Positions 6,542 through 12,327 of a DNA stretch of 17,707 nucleotides are shown here, in pieces. Origin of the DNA: CAZSCF01 sp964605365 (lineage in GTDB: Bacteria > Patescibacteriota > Minisyncoccia > Moranbacterales > UBA2206); NCBI GenBank assembly GCA_964605365.1, contig CAZSCF010000015.1, positions 1 through 17,707 on the forward strand, given 5' to 3'. Within the stretch, counting starts at the first letter, position 1; every line of letters starts with the position of its first letter. The notes below the pieces were generated by a model. It was not told the origin of the DNA. It did no database searches and saw only the letters and a list, made by a program, of their open reading frames with translations. Made by a program: the position numbers and the translations under genes.

Positions 6542-7607
6542 TAAATATATGATAAAAGATAAAAAATTGAATAAAAGACAAGACGCTATTTTGGCGTTTA
6601 TTGAATCGGATAAATCTGTGTCAGGTAGTCAGATATTGGAACATATTCAAAAAAATGTTGAGGACGTTACCAAAATGACTATTACCAGAGATTTGGAAAA
6701 ATTGCTGGAACTTAATCTGATTGAGAGACAAGGCTCTGGGCGTGCGATTGTTTATCAACCGTCATCTCAGTATTCAATCATAAAGAAAATTGATATTGAA
6801 GAATACTTTTCAGTTGACTCTGACCAGCGAAAAATCAGAGAAAAATTTAATTTTGAAATTTTTGAGCAACTTAAAAATATTTTTACTGATACTGAAAAAA
6901 AGAAACTTTCAGAACTGAATGAAATTTACAGAGAAAAAATAAAGGATATTTCTCCAGATGCTCTTCGCAAGGAAATTGAAAGACTGAATATCGATTTCAG
7001 TTGGAAGTCTTCCAAACTGGAAGGCAATACCTACAGCCTTCTGGAAACGGAGCAACTGATTAAAAATCAGCAGGAGGCATCAGGACATACCAAAGAAGAA
7101 GCGATTATGATTTTGAACCATAAAAAGGCTTTGGATTATAGCGGTAGCAACAAAAAAGATTTTCAGGTTATATCTGTTTCAAAAATAGAAAATATCCATT
7201 CTCTGATAGTGGATGGTTTGAACGTGACTAAAAATTTGCGGAAAACTCTGGTAGGAATAACAGGAACGAATTACAAGCCATTGGACAATGAGTTTCAAAT
7301 TAGGGAAGCACTGGAAAAAGCCTGTGAAAAAGTGAACAAGACGGAAAATGTTTTTGAAAAAGCTGTAATGCTAATTCTCCTCATTGCATATATCCAGCCA
7401 TTTGTTGATGGGAACAAACGCACCAGTCGTTTAAGTGGAAATGCCATTTTGCAATCCTTTGATTCTTGTCCGTTATCGTATCGCAGTATGGATGATGCGG
7501 AGTATAAAAAAGCAATCTTGCTATTTTATGAGCAAAATAACATTTCGTATTTCAAAGAGCTGTTTTTGAAGCAGTTTGAATTTGCTGTGGAAAATTATTT
7601 CGGATAA
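6534..7607 (+). CDS. Winged-helix/Fic domain protein with degenerate Fic motif
   Basis: A 357-residue protein. Residues 12-75 form a DeoR-like winged helix (RQDAILAFIES, MTITRDLEKLLELNLIERQGSGR). A linker helix region carries SSKLEGN (159-165), matching the inhibitory [S/T]xxxE[G/N] motif with Glu163. The Fic core then ends in QPFVDGNKRTSR (288-299). The canonical motif is HPFx(D/N)GN(G/K)R; here His, the general base for AMP transfer, is Gln288 (codon CAG), while the phosphate-binding GNKR is intact. The protein may therefore bind nucleotide but be inactive or altered in catalysis, possibly acting mainly as a regulator. The ATG at 6534 overlaps an operator half-site; the second ATG at 6549 is an alternative start. 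Peptidase and acetyltransferase genes follow within 7 bp and by overlap. Confidence 0.9.
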   Translation: MLRKYMIKDKKLNKRQDAILAFIESDKSVSGSQILEHIQKNVEDVTKMTITRDLEKLLELNLIERQGSGRAIVYQPSSQYSIIKKIDIEEYFSVDSDQRKIREKFNFEIFEQLKNIFTDTEKKKLSELNEIYREKIKDISPDALRKEIERLNIDFSWKSSKLEGNTYSLLETEQLIKNQQEASGHTKEEAIMILNHKKALDYSGSNKKDFQVISVSKIENIHSLIVDGLNVTKNLRKTLVGITGTNYKPLDNEFQIREALEKACEKVNKTENVFEKAVMLILLIAYIQPFVDGNKRTSRLSGNAILQSFDSCPLSYRSMDDAEYKKAILLFYEQNNISYFKELFLKQFEFAVENYFG

Positions 7608-7614
7608 TTAAAAT

Positions 7615-8205
7615 ATGAAACTATTACTAACATCAACTGGGCTAACCAATGAAAATGTAAGGAAGTTTTTTATTTCCCAGTTTGACAGACTGGATAACAA
7701 AACTGCTTGTATCGTAACTTCAGGCAGAAATGATGAAGAGCAATTTTACATAGATAGCTCCATCAAAGAGTTGGAAGATTTGGGAATTAAAGTTATTGAA
7801 TTTAACATTGCTAAGCATAACAGTTTTGTTAATTTTCCAGAGTTTGATATTTATTATGTCTGTGGAGGAAACACTTTCTATATTTTAGACCGAATGAGAA
7901 ATACAGGCATAGATAAAGTTCTAGTTGATGCGGTCAAAAACGGAAAATTCTATTTGGGCGTGAGTGCTGGAAGTATTATCCCAGGACCTGATATTGAAGT
8001 GGCAGGACTTGGAGACCCAAATGATGTGAATCTTGAAGACTTAACTGGACTAAAACTTGTTCCATATATTATTACTCCGCATTATAATCAAAAAGAAGAA
8101 AGCGATGTTGAAGCATTCAAGAAAAAACGAAAAGATGAGCAGGTAATTGCATTAACTGATGACCAAGCTATTTTTATTGAAGATGGAAAAATGACATTGG
8201 TATGA
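7615..8205 (+). CDS. Peptidase S51 family protein (dipeptidase E-like)
   Basis: A 196-residue cytoplasmic protein of the class I glutamine amidotransferase-like fold. Signature motifs are YVCGGNTFYIL (81-91), LGVSAGSI (114-121) with probable nucleophile Ser117 in the nucleophile elbow, and ITPHYNQ (153-159) with probable catalytic His156. These fit the S51 family (peptidase E, which cleaves Asp-X dipeptides, and cyanophycinase), and the length is near that of peptidase E. Substrate is not determinable; a non-canonical role as a modifier or processing enzyme is possible given its setting. It begins 7 bp after the Fic gene and its stop overlaps the acetyltransferase start (ATGA, 8202-8205), so the three genes are probably one operon. 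Confidence 0.85.
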   Translation: MKLLLTSTGLTNENVRKFFISQFDRLDNKTACIVTSGRNDEEQFYIDSSIKELEDLGIKVIEFNIAKHNSFVNFPEFDIYYVCGGNTFYILDRMRNTGIDKVLVDAVKNGKFYLGVSAGSIIPGPDIEVAGLGDPNDVNLEDLTGLKLVPYIITPHYNQKEESDVEAFKKKRKDEQVIALTDDQAIFIEDGKMTLV

Positions 8206-8744
8206 AAATAAATTTACGAGGAAATCAAATTTATTTGAAAGAAAATTTATCAGAGGAAAATTATTCTCAGCTTTTGGAATGGTTTACTAGGTTGGAAATA
8301 ATCGGATATTTGTATTCTGCTAAAAGGATGGTGGATTTCAAAACAACTAAGGATGTTAAAAACTTTCTGGCTGAAGAAAAAGACGAGATATTTTGGGAAA
8401 TTTATACGAATGACGATAAGTTTATTGGCTACACCTCACTCTGTAGTTTTCAGGAAAAAGAACAATGTGAGTTTAACATCTTTATCTTAGATGAGAATTA
8501 TTGGGGCAAGGGCATAGGATTGGAAGTCACCAAAATAATGCTGGATTATGCATTTAATGAACTGGGAATGAAAAAGGTTGTGCTTGAGACTAGCGAATTT
8601 CATCAAGGTGCGATTAGTCTTTACAGACAGGCTGGATTTAAGAAAGCGAAAATTGTGCCAAATGACAGGACTATTTTCCATAATGGAGAATGGGTGCTAA
8701 GTGGAAGTGTTATTATGGCTATAGAAAGGGATGACTTTTCCTGA
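8202..8744 (+). CDS. GNAT family N-acetyltransferase (RimJ/RimL-like)
   Basis: A 180-residue acetyltransferase. The acetyl-CoA pyrophosphate-binding loop is seen as YWGKGIGLEVTK (100-111), followed by helix MLDYAFNELGMKKVVLET and the C-terminal AISLYRQAGF (137-146). The order and spacing match the RimJ/RimL branch that acetylates N-terminal residues or small molecules such as antibiotics and polyamines. The acceptor substrate cannot be inferred. The gene overlaps the peptidase stop by four bases, so it is translationally coupled to it. Its TGA (8742-8744) lies at the foot of a small hairpin that begins the long non-coding stretch. Confidence 0.88.
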   Translation: MKINLRGNQIYLKENLSEENYSQLLEWFTRLEIIGYLYSAKRMVDFKTTKDVKNFLAEEKDEIFWEIYTNDDKFIGYTSLCSFQEKEQCEFNIFILDENYWGKGIGLEVTKIMLDYAFNELGMKKVVLETSEFHQGAISLYRQAGFKKAKIVPNDRTIFHNGEWVLSGSVIMAIERDDFS

Positions 8745-8782
8745 TTCCTCCCACGAATCACCTCCTTTCTAGGGAGATTTTA

Positions 8783-8857
8783 ATACTAATCGAGAGTATC
8801 ACACGCATAAGTGCTTCAAACGTTATAGTTTGGCACTGTAGGATATGATTAGTATCC
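8783..8857. repeat. Nested inverted-repeat element (possible structured RNA)
   Basis: Outer arms ATACTAATC (8783-8791) and GATTAGTAT (8847-8855) enclose a hairpin with AGTGC-CAAAC (8810-8821, TT bulge) paired to GTTTG-GCACT (8828-8837) around the loop GTTATA. Alternative pairings exist: ATACT/AGTAT (8783-8799) and GGATA/TATCC (8841-8857). The last resembles the palindrome beside the recombinase. The nested complementarity is direct evidence of fold potential; whether it acts as RNA or as a DNA site is unknown. Confidence 0.5.
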
Positions 8858-8976
8858 GCTGGTCGAAGTTTGGATTTATTCAAGACAACAGCAATGGTTT
8901 AACAGAGCGAAATAATCTGTAGACATATCTGTACAAGGATATACTAGACTTTAGGACTAGTCGCATAAAATTACGA

Positions 8977-9023
8977 TTGTGGACTCCAGCCAAAGGCTGG
9001 TCCGCCTATGGCGGAAATCACAA
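8977..9023. repeat. GC-rich twin hairpins inside an outer stem
   Basis: CCAGCC (8986-8991) pairs with GGCTGG (8995-9000) across AAA. TCCGCC (9001-9006) pairs with GGCGGA (9010-9015) across TAT. Both are enclosed by TTGTG (8977-8981) and CACAA (9019-9023). The GC content contrasts sharply with the AT-rich surroundings, which is typical of dispersed palindromic repeats, though only one copy is in this window. Confidence 0.55.
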
Positions 9024-9042
9024 AAGACTGTTATAAACTTTA

Positions 9043-9071
9043 GCAAAAACACCTTGAATGGTGCTTTTTGC
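9043..9071 (+). terminator. Terminator-like hairpin
   Basis: GCAAAAA-CACC (9043-9053) pairs with GGTG-C-TTTTTGC (9060-9071), with one bulged C and loop TTGAAT. The A-run and T-run sit within the stem, so it could stop transcription from either side. It separates the fic/peptidase/GNAT unit and the structured stretch from the ArsR promoter. Confidence 0.6.
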
Positions 9072-9113
9072 GTTGGGAAAGATGCGACTATTGCTCTGCT
9101 CCACTTCAGATTG

Positions 9114-9142
9114 TTGACTCATATTTTAATCAGGCGTATAAT
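9114..9142 (+). promoter_or_regulatory. Sigma70-type promoter of the arsR operon
   Basis: TTGACT (9114-9119), a 17-bp spacer, and a perfect TATAAT (9137-9142). Transcription would begin near 9149, about 20 bases before the ArsR start, inside the palindromic operator. This is the best promoter match in the window. Confidence 0.85.
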
Positions 9143-9160
9143 TCTAATATAAATTAGAAT
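9141..9160. promoter_or_regulatory. ArsR operator palindrome
   Basis: Perfect 8-bp inverted repeat ATTCTAAT (9141-9148) and ATTAGAAT (9153-9160) with 4-bp centre ATAA. It overlaps the last bases of the -10 and the predicted transcription start, which is the usual position of ArsR/SmtB operators. Repression by the adjacent ArsR protein, relieved by metal or metalloid, is inferred. Confidence 0.75.
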
Positions 9161-9169
9161 AGTTATTTT

Positions 9170-9478
9170 ATGCAGTTCAAATGTTGTGCTAAAAATTCGG
9201 AAGAAGCGGAAGATGTGGGAAAGGCTTATGAATTTTTGCGTGCCATTGCCGACCCTAACAGATTGAAGATTCTTTGCGTTCTTCAGAAAGGTTCAAAATG
9301 CGTCTGTGAGATAGTGCCTGCAATTGGTATTTCGGACAAACTGGCTTCACATCACCTCAAGCAACTCAAGAAAATCGGACTTCTGACTGAACAAAGAGAG
9401 GGTAATTTTATTCGTTATTCTTTGAATAGGAAAGCGATTAAAAACTACAAGTCTTTGCTTAATCAAATAATAAAATAA
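9170..9478 (+). CDS. arsR: ArsR/SmtB-family metalloregulator
   Basis: A 102-residue winged-helix repressor. AIADPNRLKIL (26-36) is the ArsR signature start. GSKCVCEI (41-48) carries the CVC pair Cys44/Cys46, equivalent to the ELCVCDL motif that binds As(III)/Sb(III) or soft metals. DKLASHHLKQLKKIGLL (56-72) is the recognition helix region. The N-terminus has a further Cys5-Cys6 pair, reminiscent of the N-terminal cysteines used by CadC-type sensors, so the ligand could be As/Sb or Cd/Pb. The promoter and palindromic operator lie directly upstream, implying autorepression. The thioredoxin-like gene follows after 4 bp and a permease after that, so the protein most likely controls the whole three-gene operon. 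Confidence 0.92.
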   Translation: MQFKCCAKNSEEAEDVGKAYEFLRAIADPNRLKILCVLQKGSKCVCEIVPAIGISDKLASHHLKQLKKIGLLTEQREGNFIRYSLNRKAIKNYKSLLNQIIK

Positions 9479-9482
9479 GAAT

Positions 9483-9758
9483 ATGAAAATCAAAATCCTT
9501 GGACCTGGCTGTCCTAACTGCCAAAAACTGGAAGCCAATGTTAAACAAGCGCTGGAAGAACTAAAATTAGATGCCAAAGTGGAGAAAATTTCAGAGATTC
9601 AAGATATTATGAGTTTTGGCATTATGAACACCCCAGCTTTGGTGGCTGATGATGTGGTGCTGGTGGCAGGAATGGTGCCTAGCGTGGAGCAGATTAAAGA
9701 AGCGTTAAAAAATCATAACAAACCTGCTGGAACTTGCTCTTGCGGCGGCAACTGTTAA
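9483..9758 (+). CDS. Thioredoxin-like redox protein (CPNC, Thioredoxin_3 type)
   Basis: A 91-residue thioredoxin-fold protein of the small 'redox-active disulfide protein' group. The start KIKILGPGCPNCQKLE contains the CxxC site Cys10/Cys13, and NTPALV (49-54) supplies the cis-proline Pro51 that faces the disulfide. The C-terminal tail CSCGGNC (Cys85, Cys87, Cys91) is extra and could bind a soft metal or metalloid. It starts 4 bp after arsR and 22 bp before the permease. The trio of ArsR regulator, this protein and a DUF318-type permease is a recurrent arrangement as I know it. A role in reducing or handing over the metalloid is inferred. Confidence 0.88.
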   Translation: MKIKILGPGCPNCQKLEANVKQALEELKLDAKVEKISEIQDIMSFGIMNTPALVADDVVLVAGMVPSVEQIKEALKNHNKPAGTCSCGGNC

Positions 9759-9780
9759 ATACATAATCAATTCATAAAAT

Positions 9781-10740
9781 ATGTTTTCTCCAATTCAATT
9801 ATTTGCTGACTGGCTAACTTATTCAGTTTTCGGTATTGCCAAAGAAACACTACTGGCTTCTGCTTTCAATTTTTTCATTTTTGATACGATTAAAATTTTT
9901 ATCCTGCTTGCCGTCATAATTTTTACGGTTTCTATAATTCGTTCCTTTTTACCGCCAGAAAAAATAAGGACAATACTTTCCAGCAAGAAAAAGTATTTTG
10001 GAAATGTACTTGCTTCGCTTCTCGGAATAATAACTCCATTTTGCACCTGCAGTGCTATTCCGCTTTTTATCGGTTTTTTAGAGGCTGGCGTTCCGCTTGG
10101 AACCACCTTCTCTTTTCTCGTAGCTTCACCAATGATAAATGAAGTTGCTTTAGTGTTGCTTTTGGGAATGTTTGGTTGGAAAATAGCTCTGCTTTACATA
10201 ATTAGCGGACTTATAATTTCAATTATTTCAGGAATTATCATTGGGCACCTAAAAGTAGAAAATCTGGTAGCTGAATTTGCATACAAGAACAGAATCAATG
10301 GACAGCTTCAATTGCCAGAAATGAATTGGAAACAAAGAATTGTCTATGCAAAAAACTACACGATTGGGATTATAAAAAAGGTTTGGGTGTATGTTGTTAT
10401 TGGAATTGGCATTGGAGCTTGGATTCACGGCTATGTGCCGACTGATTTTCTGGCTCAATACGCATCATCTGACAAATGGTATGCTGTTCCATTGGCTGTT
10501 CTTGTCGGCATTCCGCTTTATTCCAATGCGGCCGGTGTTATTCCATTGGTTGGGGTTTTATCTGAAAAGGGAGTGGCAATGGGAACAAGTCTGGCTTTTA
10601 TGATGGCGGTTACCGGTCTTTCGCTCCCGGAGTTTATGATTCTCAAAAAAGTGATGAAAATCAAACTGATTATAATTTTTGCCAGCATTGTTGGATTGGG
10701 CATAATGTTCACGGGGTATTTGTTTAATTTTATTTTATAG
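9781..10740 (+). CDS. Permease, ArsP/DUF318 family
   Basis: A 319-residue integral membrane protein with about eight hydrophobic segments in two halves. The family signature is clear: GIITPFCTCSAIPLFIGFLE (82-101), with the CTC cysteines Cys88 and Cys90, then GVPLGTTFSFLVASPMINE (103-121). The second half repeats the theme as VGIPLYSNAAGVIPLVG and GTSLAFMMAVTGLSLPE. Members include ArsP, which exports trivalent organoarsenicals using membrane-embedded cysteines; others are annotated only as permeases. Co-transcription with an ArsR having a CVC site supports metalloid efflux. A bidirectional terminator begins 18 bp after the stop. Confidence 0.88.
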   Translation: MFSPIQLFADWLTYSVFGIAKETLLASAFNFFIFDTIKIFILLAVIIFTVSIIRSFLPPEKIRTILSSKKKYFGNVLASLLGIITPFCTCSAIPLFIGFLEAGVPLGTTFSFLVASPMINEVALVLLLGMFGWKIALLYIISGLIISIISGIIIGHLKVENLVAEFAYKNRINGQLQLPEMNWKQRIVYAKNYTIGIIKKVWVYVVIGIGIGAWIHGYVPTDFLAQYASSDKWYAVPLAVLVGIPLYSNAAGVIPLVGVLSEKGVAMGTSLAFMMAVTGLSLPEFMILKKVMKIKLIIIFASIVGLGIMFTGYLFNFIL

Positions 10741-10758
10741 TGGAAAAAATGGTATTGT

Positions 10759-10786
10759 AAAAACTGCTAGAGGTAGCAGTTTTTTT
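10759..10786 (+). terminator. Rho-independent terminator of the arsR operon (bidirectional)
   Basis: AAAAACTGCTA (10759-10769) pairs with TAGCAGTTTTT (10774-10784), loop GAGG, with Ts to 10786. The A-run on the left makes it work equally for the minus-strand gene that ends at 10858. Confidence 0.9.
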
Positions 10787-10833
10787 AGTGTATACTTTGT
10801 TGTTTTATTATTGCAAGCTGATGACTTCGTTAA

Positions 10834-10858
10834 TGCGCAACATTGTGCAGATTTTTTT
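10834..10858 (+). terminator. Second, back-up terminator
   Basis: TGCGCA (10834-10839) and TGTGCA (10844-10849), with one G-T wobble and loop ACAT, followed by GA and seven Ts (10852-10858). It is oriented for plus-strand transcripts and abuts the end of the converging minus-strand gene, so it would limit antisense read-through into that gene. Confidence 0.65.
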
Positions 10859-11325
10859 CAGATATTTTGGGACTTATATTTTTTCTCGTCCATCCAAGAC
10901 CAAATTGAGAATATGATAACAAGAATAACACCTGGAACCAGGTGATTTTTCCATCCTGGACCTATAAATTTATGGATTCCTAGGGCAACGGGAGCAGTTA
11001 GAAGAATGATAATTATGGCAGTATGATTGTCCCCTTTGACATTGGATTTCGTATCCAGGTTCATTATTTTTCCGATAATTTTAGGAATGACATATAAAAG
11101 TATAAGTATCATAGGAAAAGCCAGAAAAAAATATTGCTGATGAGTTATGCCAAAACTATTAACAAAAAAACTGGACAGATAATAATCCCACGGTTGTTCG
11201 GTTTTGAAAACTTCAAAATTTTTCTGAAACAAAATAACTCTGAGCCAATTATACGAAGTGATAGCAGCTAAAATTAGATATAAAACAAAAAATGGAATTT
11301 TGGCAATTTTAGAATTGATATTCAT
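10858..11325 (-). CDS. Small integral membrane protein (155 aa)
   Basis: Family not recognised. The only substantial minus-strand gene, encoding 155 residues with four hydrophobic segments at about 10-30, 63-83, 101-118 and 128-144. Polar loops contain WLRVILFQKNFEVF and KFIGPGWKNHLVPG, and the tail is charged (DEKKYKSQN). No enzyme motif is visible. It is judged real because of its consistent membrane topology, terminators at its 3' side, and a good minus-strand promoter upstream. Its ATG overlaps the stop of a 17-codon hydrophobic ORF (ATGA, 11325-11322), suggesting translational coupling. It is divergent from the cupin gene and convergent with the arsR operon. Confidence 0.7.
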   Translation of the reverse strand: MNINSKIAKIPFFVLYLILAAITSYNWLRVILFQKNFEVFKTEQPWDYYLSSFFVNSFGITHQQYFFLAFPMILILLYVIPKIIGKIMNLDTKSNVKGDNHTAIIIILLTAPVALGIHKFIGPGWKNHLVPGVILVIIFSIWSWMDEKKYKSQNI

Positions 11326-11375
11326 ATGCCTAAAATTATAATAATTATAACCAAGGCTATTATTGTTTTTTTCAT
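11322..11375 (-). CDS. Tiny hydrophobic ORF (17 aa) coupled to the membrane protein
   Basis: The minus strand reads MKKTIIALVIIIIILGI then TGA, which overlaps the next ATG as ATGA. The peptide looks like the start of a signal or transmembrane segment with a basic N-terminus. It may be a small membrane peptide, a leader allowing translational coupling, or the stub of a frameshifted longer N-terminus. The overlap and its position 30 bp below a TATAAT support translation, but its size keeps this uncertain. Confidence 0.4.
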   Translation of the reverse strand: MKKTIIALVIIIIILGI

Positions 11376-11405
11376 AGATTGTTTTTTTATTTAAATTACG
11401 TCTTT

Positions 11406-11434
11406 ATTATAGTTCTTTTCGTATTTAACAACAA
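11406..11434 (-). promoter_or_regulatory. Minus-strand promoter for the membrane protein gene
   Basis: On the minus strand TTGTTG (11434-11429), a 17-bp spacer, and perfect TATAAT (11411-11406). The start of transcription would be near 11399, about 25 bases before the small ORF at 11375. Confidence 0.6.
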
Positions 11435-11532
11435 CTATAAATATCCGGCATCCTTAACTCAGAAAAGAGCGAATTTTGTTTGTCTATCTGTTCTTTGTAT
11501 TGAATATTGGAAAATGAGGCATTTAATGTTAT

Positions 11533-11538
11533 TATAAT
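11533..11538 (+). promoter_or_regulatory. -10 element for the cupin gene
   Basis: Perfect TATAAT, 22 bp before the cupin ATG. The nearest -35-like hexamer, TTGGAA (11507-11512), is 20 bp away, which is long, so only the -10 is asserted. The rest of the divergent spacer (11435-11532) shows nothing else that I can identify. Confidence 0.5.
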
Positions 11539-11560
11539 AGTGTAAATATTAAAAAATAAT

Positions 11561-11959
11561 ATGAAAGGCTTCAGTGTTAATATTGAAAAAGAAACTTTGG
11601 AAAATACTGATTTTCGCAAGGTTCTTTATACTGGCAAAAATAGCCAGTTGGTTCTAATGAGCTTAAGGCCAAAAGAAGAAATTGGAATGGAGATACATGA
11701 GGAGAATGACCAGTTTTTTCGATTTGAGAAAGGACAAGGAAAATGCATTATTGATGGTAATGAATATAATCTCGAAGACGGAGTCGCTATTGTTGTTCCG
11801 GCTGGTGCTCAGCATAATATCATTAACATTTCGGAAACAGAAGAATTAAAACTTTATACGATTTATTCTCCGGCTCATCACAAAGATGGAATTGTCAGAT
11901 CTACAAAAGAAGAAGCCGAAGCCAATGAGGCAGAATTTGACGGGCAAACAACTGAATGA
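11561..11959 (+). CDS. Cupin domain protein
   Basis: A 132-residue single-domain cupin. Motif 1 reads EIGMEIHEENDQFFRFEKGQG (split: EIGMEIHEEND 40-50 and QFFRFEKGQG 51-60), with His46 and nearby acidic residues as likely metal ligands. Motif 2 is VVPAGAQHNIIN (78-89), with His85. The sequence resembles the mannose-6-phosphate-isomerase-like small cupins, which commonly read as DQFfrfe..G.g and PaGa.HNi. The second histidine of the usual HxH pair is replaced by Glu48, so metal coordination would be atypical. The acidic tail (KEEAEANEAEFDGQTTE) is extra. Substrate is not deducible. It has its own -10 element, and a -10 for the next gene follows directly. Confidence 0.85.
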   Translation: MKGFSVNIEKETLENTDFRKVLYTGKNSQLVLMSLRPKEEIGMEIHEENDQFFRFEKGQGKCIIDGNEYNLEDGVAIVVPAGAQHNIINISETEELKLYTIYSPAHHKDGIVRSTKEEAEANEAEFDGQTTE

Positions 11960-11982
11960 TTTCAAAATCGTATTTTGTTTTG

Positions 11983-11988
11983 TATAAT
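11983..11988 (+). promoter_or_regulatory. -10 element for the DUF4405-like gene
   Basis: TATAAT between the cupin stop and the ATG at 12008; a weak -35 (TTTCAA, 11960-11965) is 17 bp upstream. Its position supports the start at 12008 rather than the upstream in-frame TTG at 11975, which would lie before the transcript begins. Confidence 0.5.
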
Positions 11989-12007
11989 TAAAAATGTGGT
12001 CATTATT

Positions 12008-12298
12008 ATGTTATCAACTGATAGATCAAAAGTAAATTATGTTGTAAATTTTTTAGCGTTTCTGTCTTTTGTTATTTCCGCTCTTTCTGGATTGGCAATA
12101 AAATTTTTTATGCCAAGTGGCGTTCGACAAGGAAAATTTCAGGAATTTTTTGGAATTGAAAAAAGTGTTTGGTCGGGGATTCACGAATGGTTCGGAATTT
12201 TGTTGGTTATTCTTGTGGTAATTCATTTAGTGCTACATTGGAACTGGATTGTTTGTATGACGAAAAGTTTCTTTCAAACAGATAAGTGTGATGAATAA
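12008..12298 (+). CDS. DUF4405-like small membrane protein
   Basis: A 96-residue protein starting at the ATG at 12008, after the -10 at 11983-11988. Two membrane helices are evident, about residues 11-34 and 60-80. The motif WSGIHEWFGILLVILVVIHLVLHWNWI contains His59, His73 and His77 (WSGIHEWFG 55-63, then VIHLVLHWNW 71-80). This spacing is typical of the DUF4405 family, related to small membrane cytochrome-like proteins, so haem or metal binding is conceivable but unproven. No Shine-Dalgarno sequence is visible. The next gene starts 29 bp later without a clear promoter, so both are probably co-transcribed. Confidence 0.75.
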   Translation: MLSTDRSKVNYVVNFLAFLSFVISALSGLAIKFFMPSGVRQGKFQEFFGIEKSVWSGIHEWFGILLVILVVIHLVLHWNWIVCMTKSFFQTDKCDE

Positions 12299-12327
12299 TT
12301 GAATTAATTAATAATAAAAACAAAACA

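Larger units (their letters stand above)
8745..9169. other. 425-bp non-coding stretch rich in inverted repeats
   Basis: No convincing gene is present on either strand. In order it holds a small hairpin TGATTC/GAATCA straddling the upstream stop (8742-8760); ATCACCTCCTTTCTA at 8757-8771, which reads like the 3' end of 16S rRNA and its precursor tail; a folded element (8783-8857); a stretch with ACTAG/CTAGT arms (8943-8961); a three-hairpin GC-rich element (8977-9023); a terminator-like hairpin (9043-9071); and the promoter of the ArsR operon. I tested tmRNA, RNase P RNA and 5S rRNA by eye and could not fit any. An unrecognised structured RNA, or the scarred end of an integrated element, remains possible. 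Confidence 0.6.

Noticed and set aside
8745..9040. tmRNA, RNase P RNA or 5S rRNA
   Set aside because: Some words looked like a tmRNA 3' domain (CTGTAGAC, TTTAGGAC), but there is no T-loop TTCGA, no matching acceptor stem and no plausible tag frame. Core motifs of the other RNAs are absent.
9009..9041. Eleven-codon ORF starting ATGGCGGAAATC
   Set aside because: It starts in a hairpin, has no promoter or ribosome site, and is too short to support.
11963..11977. CAAAAT/ATTTTG hairpin after the cupin gene as a terminator
   Set aside because: The stem is only six bp and almost all A-T, and it overlaps the promoter region of the next gene; too weak to assert.
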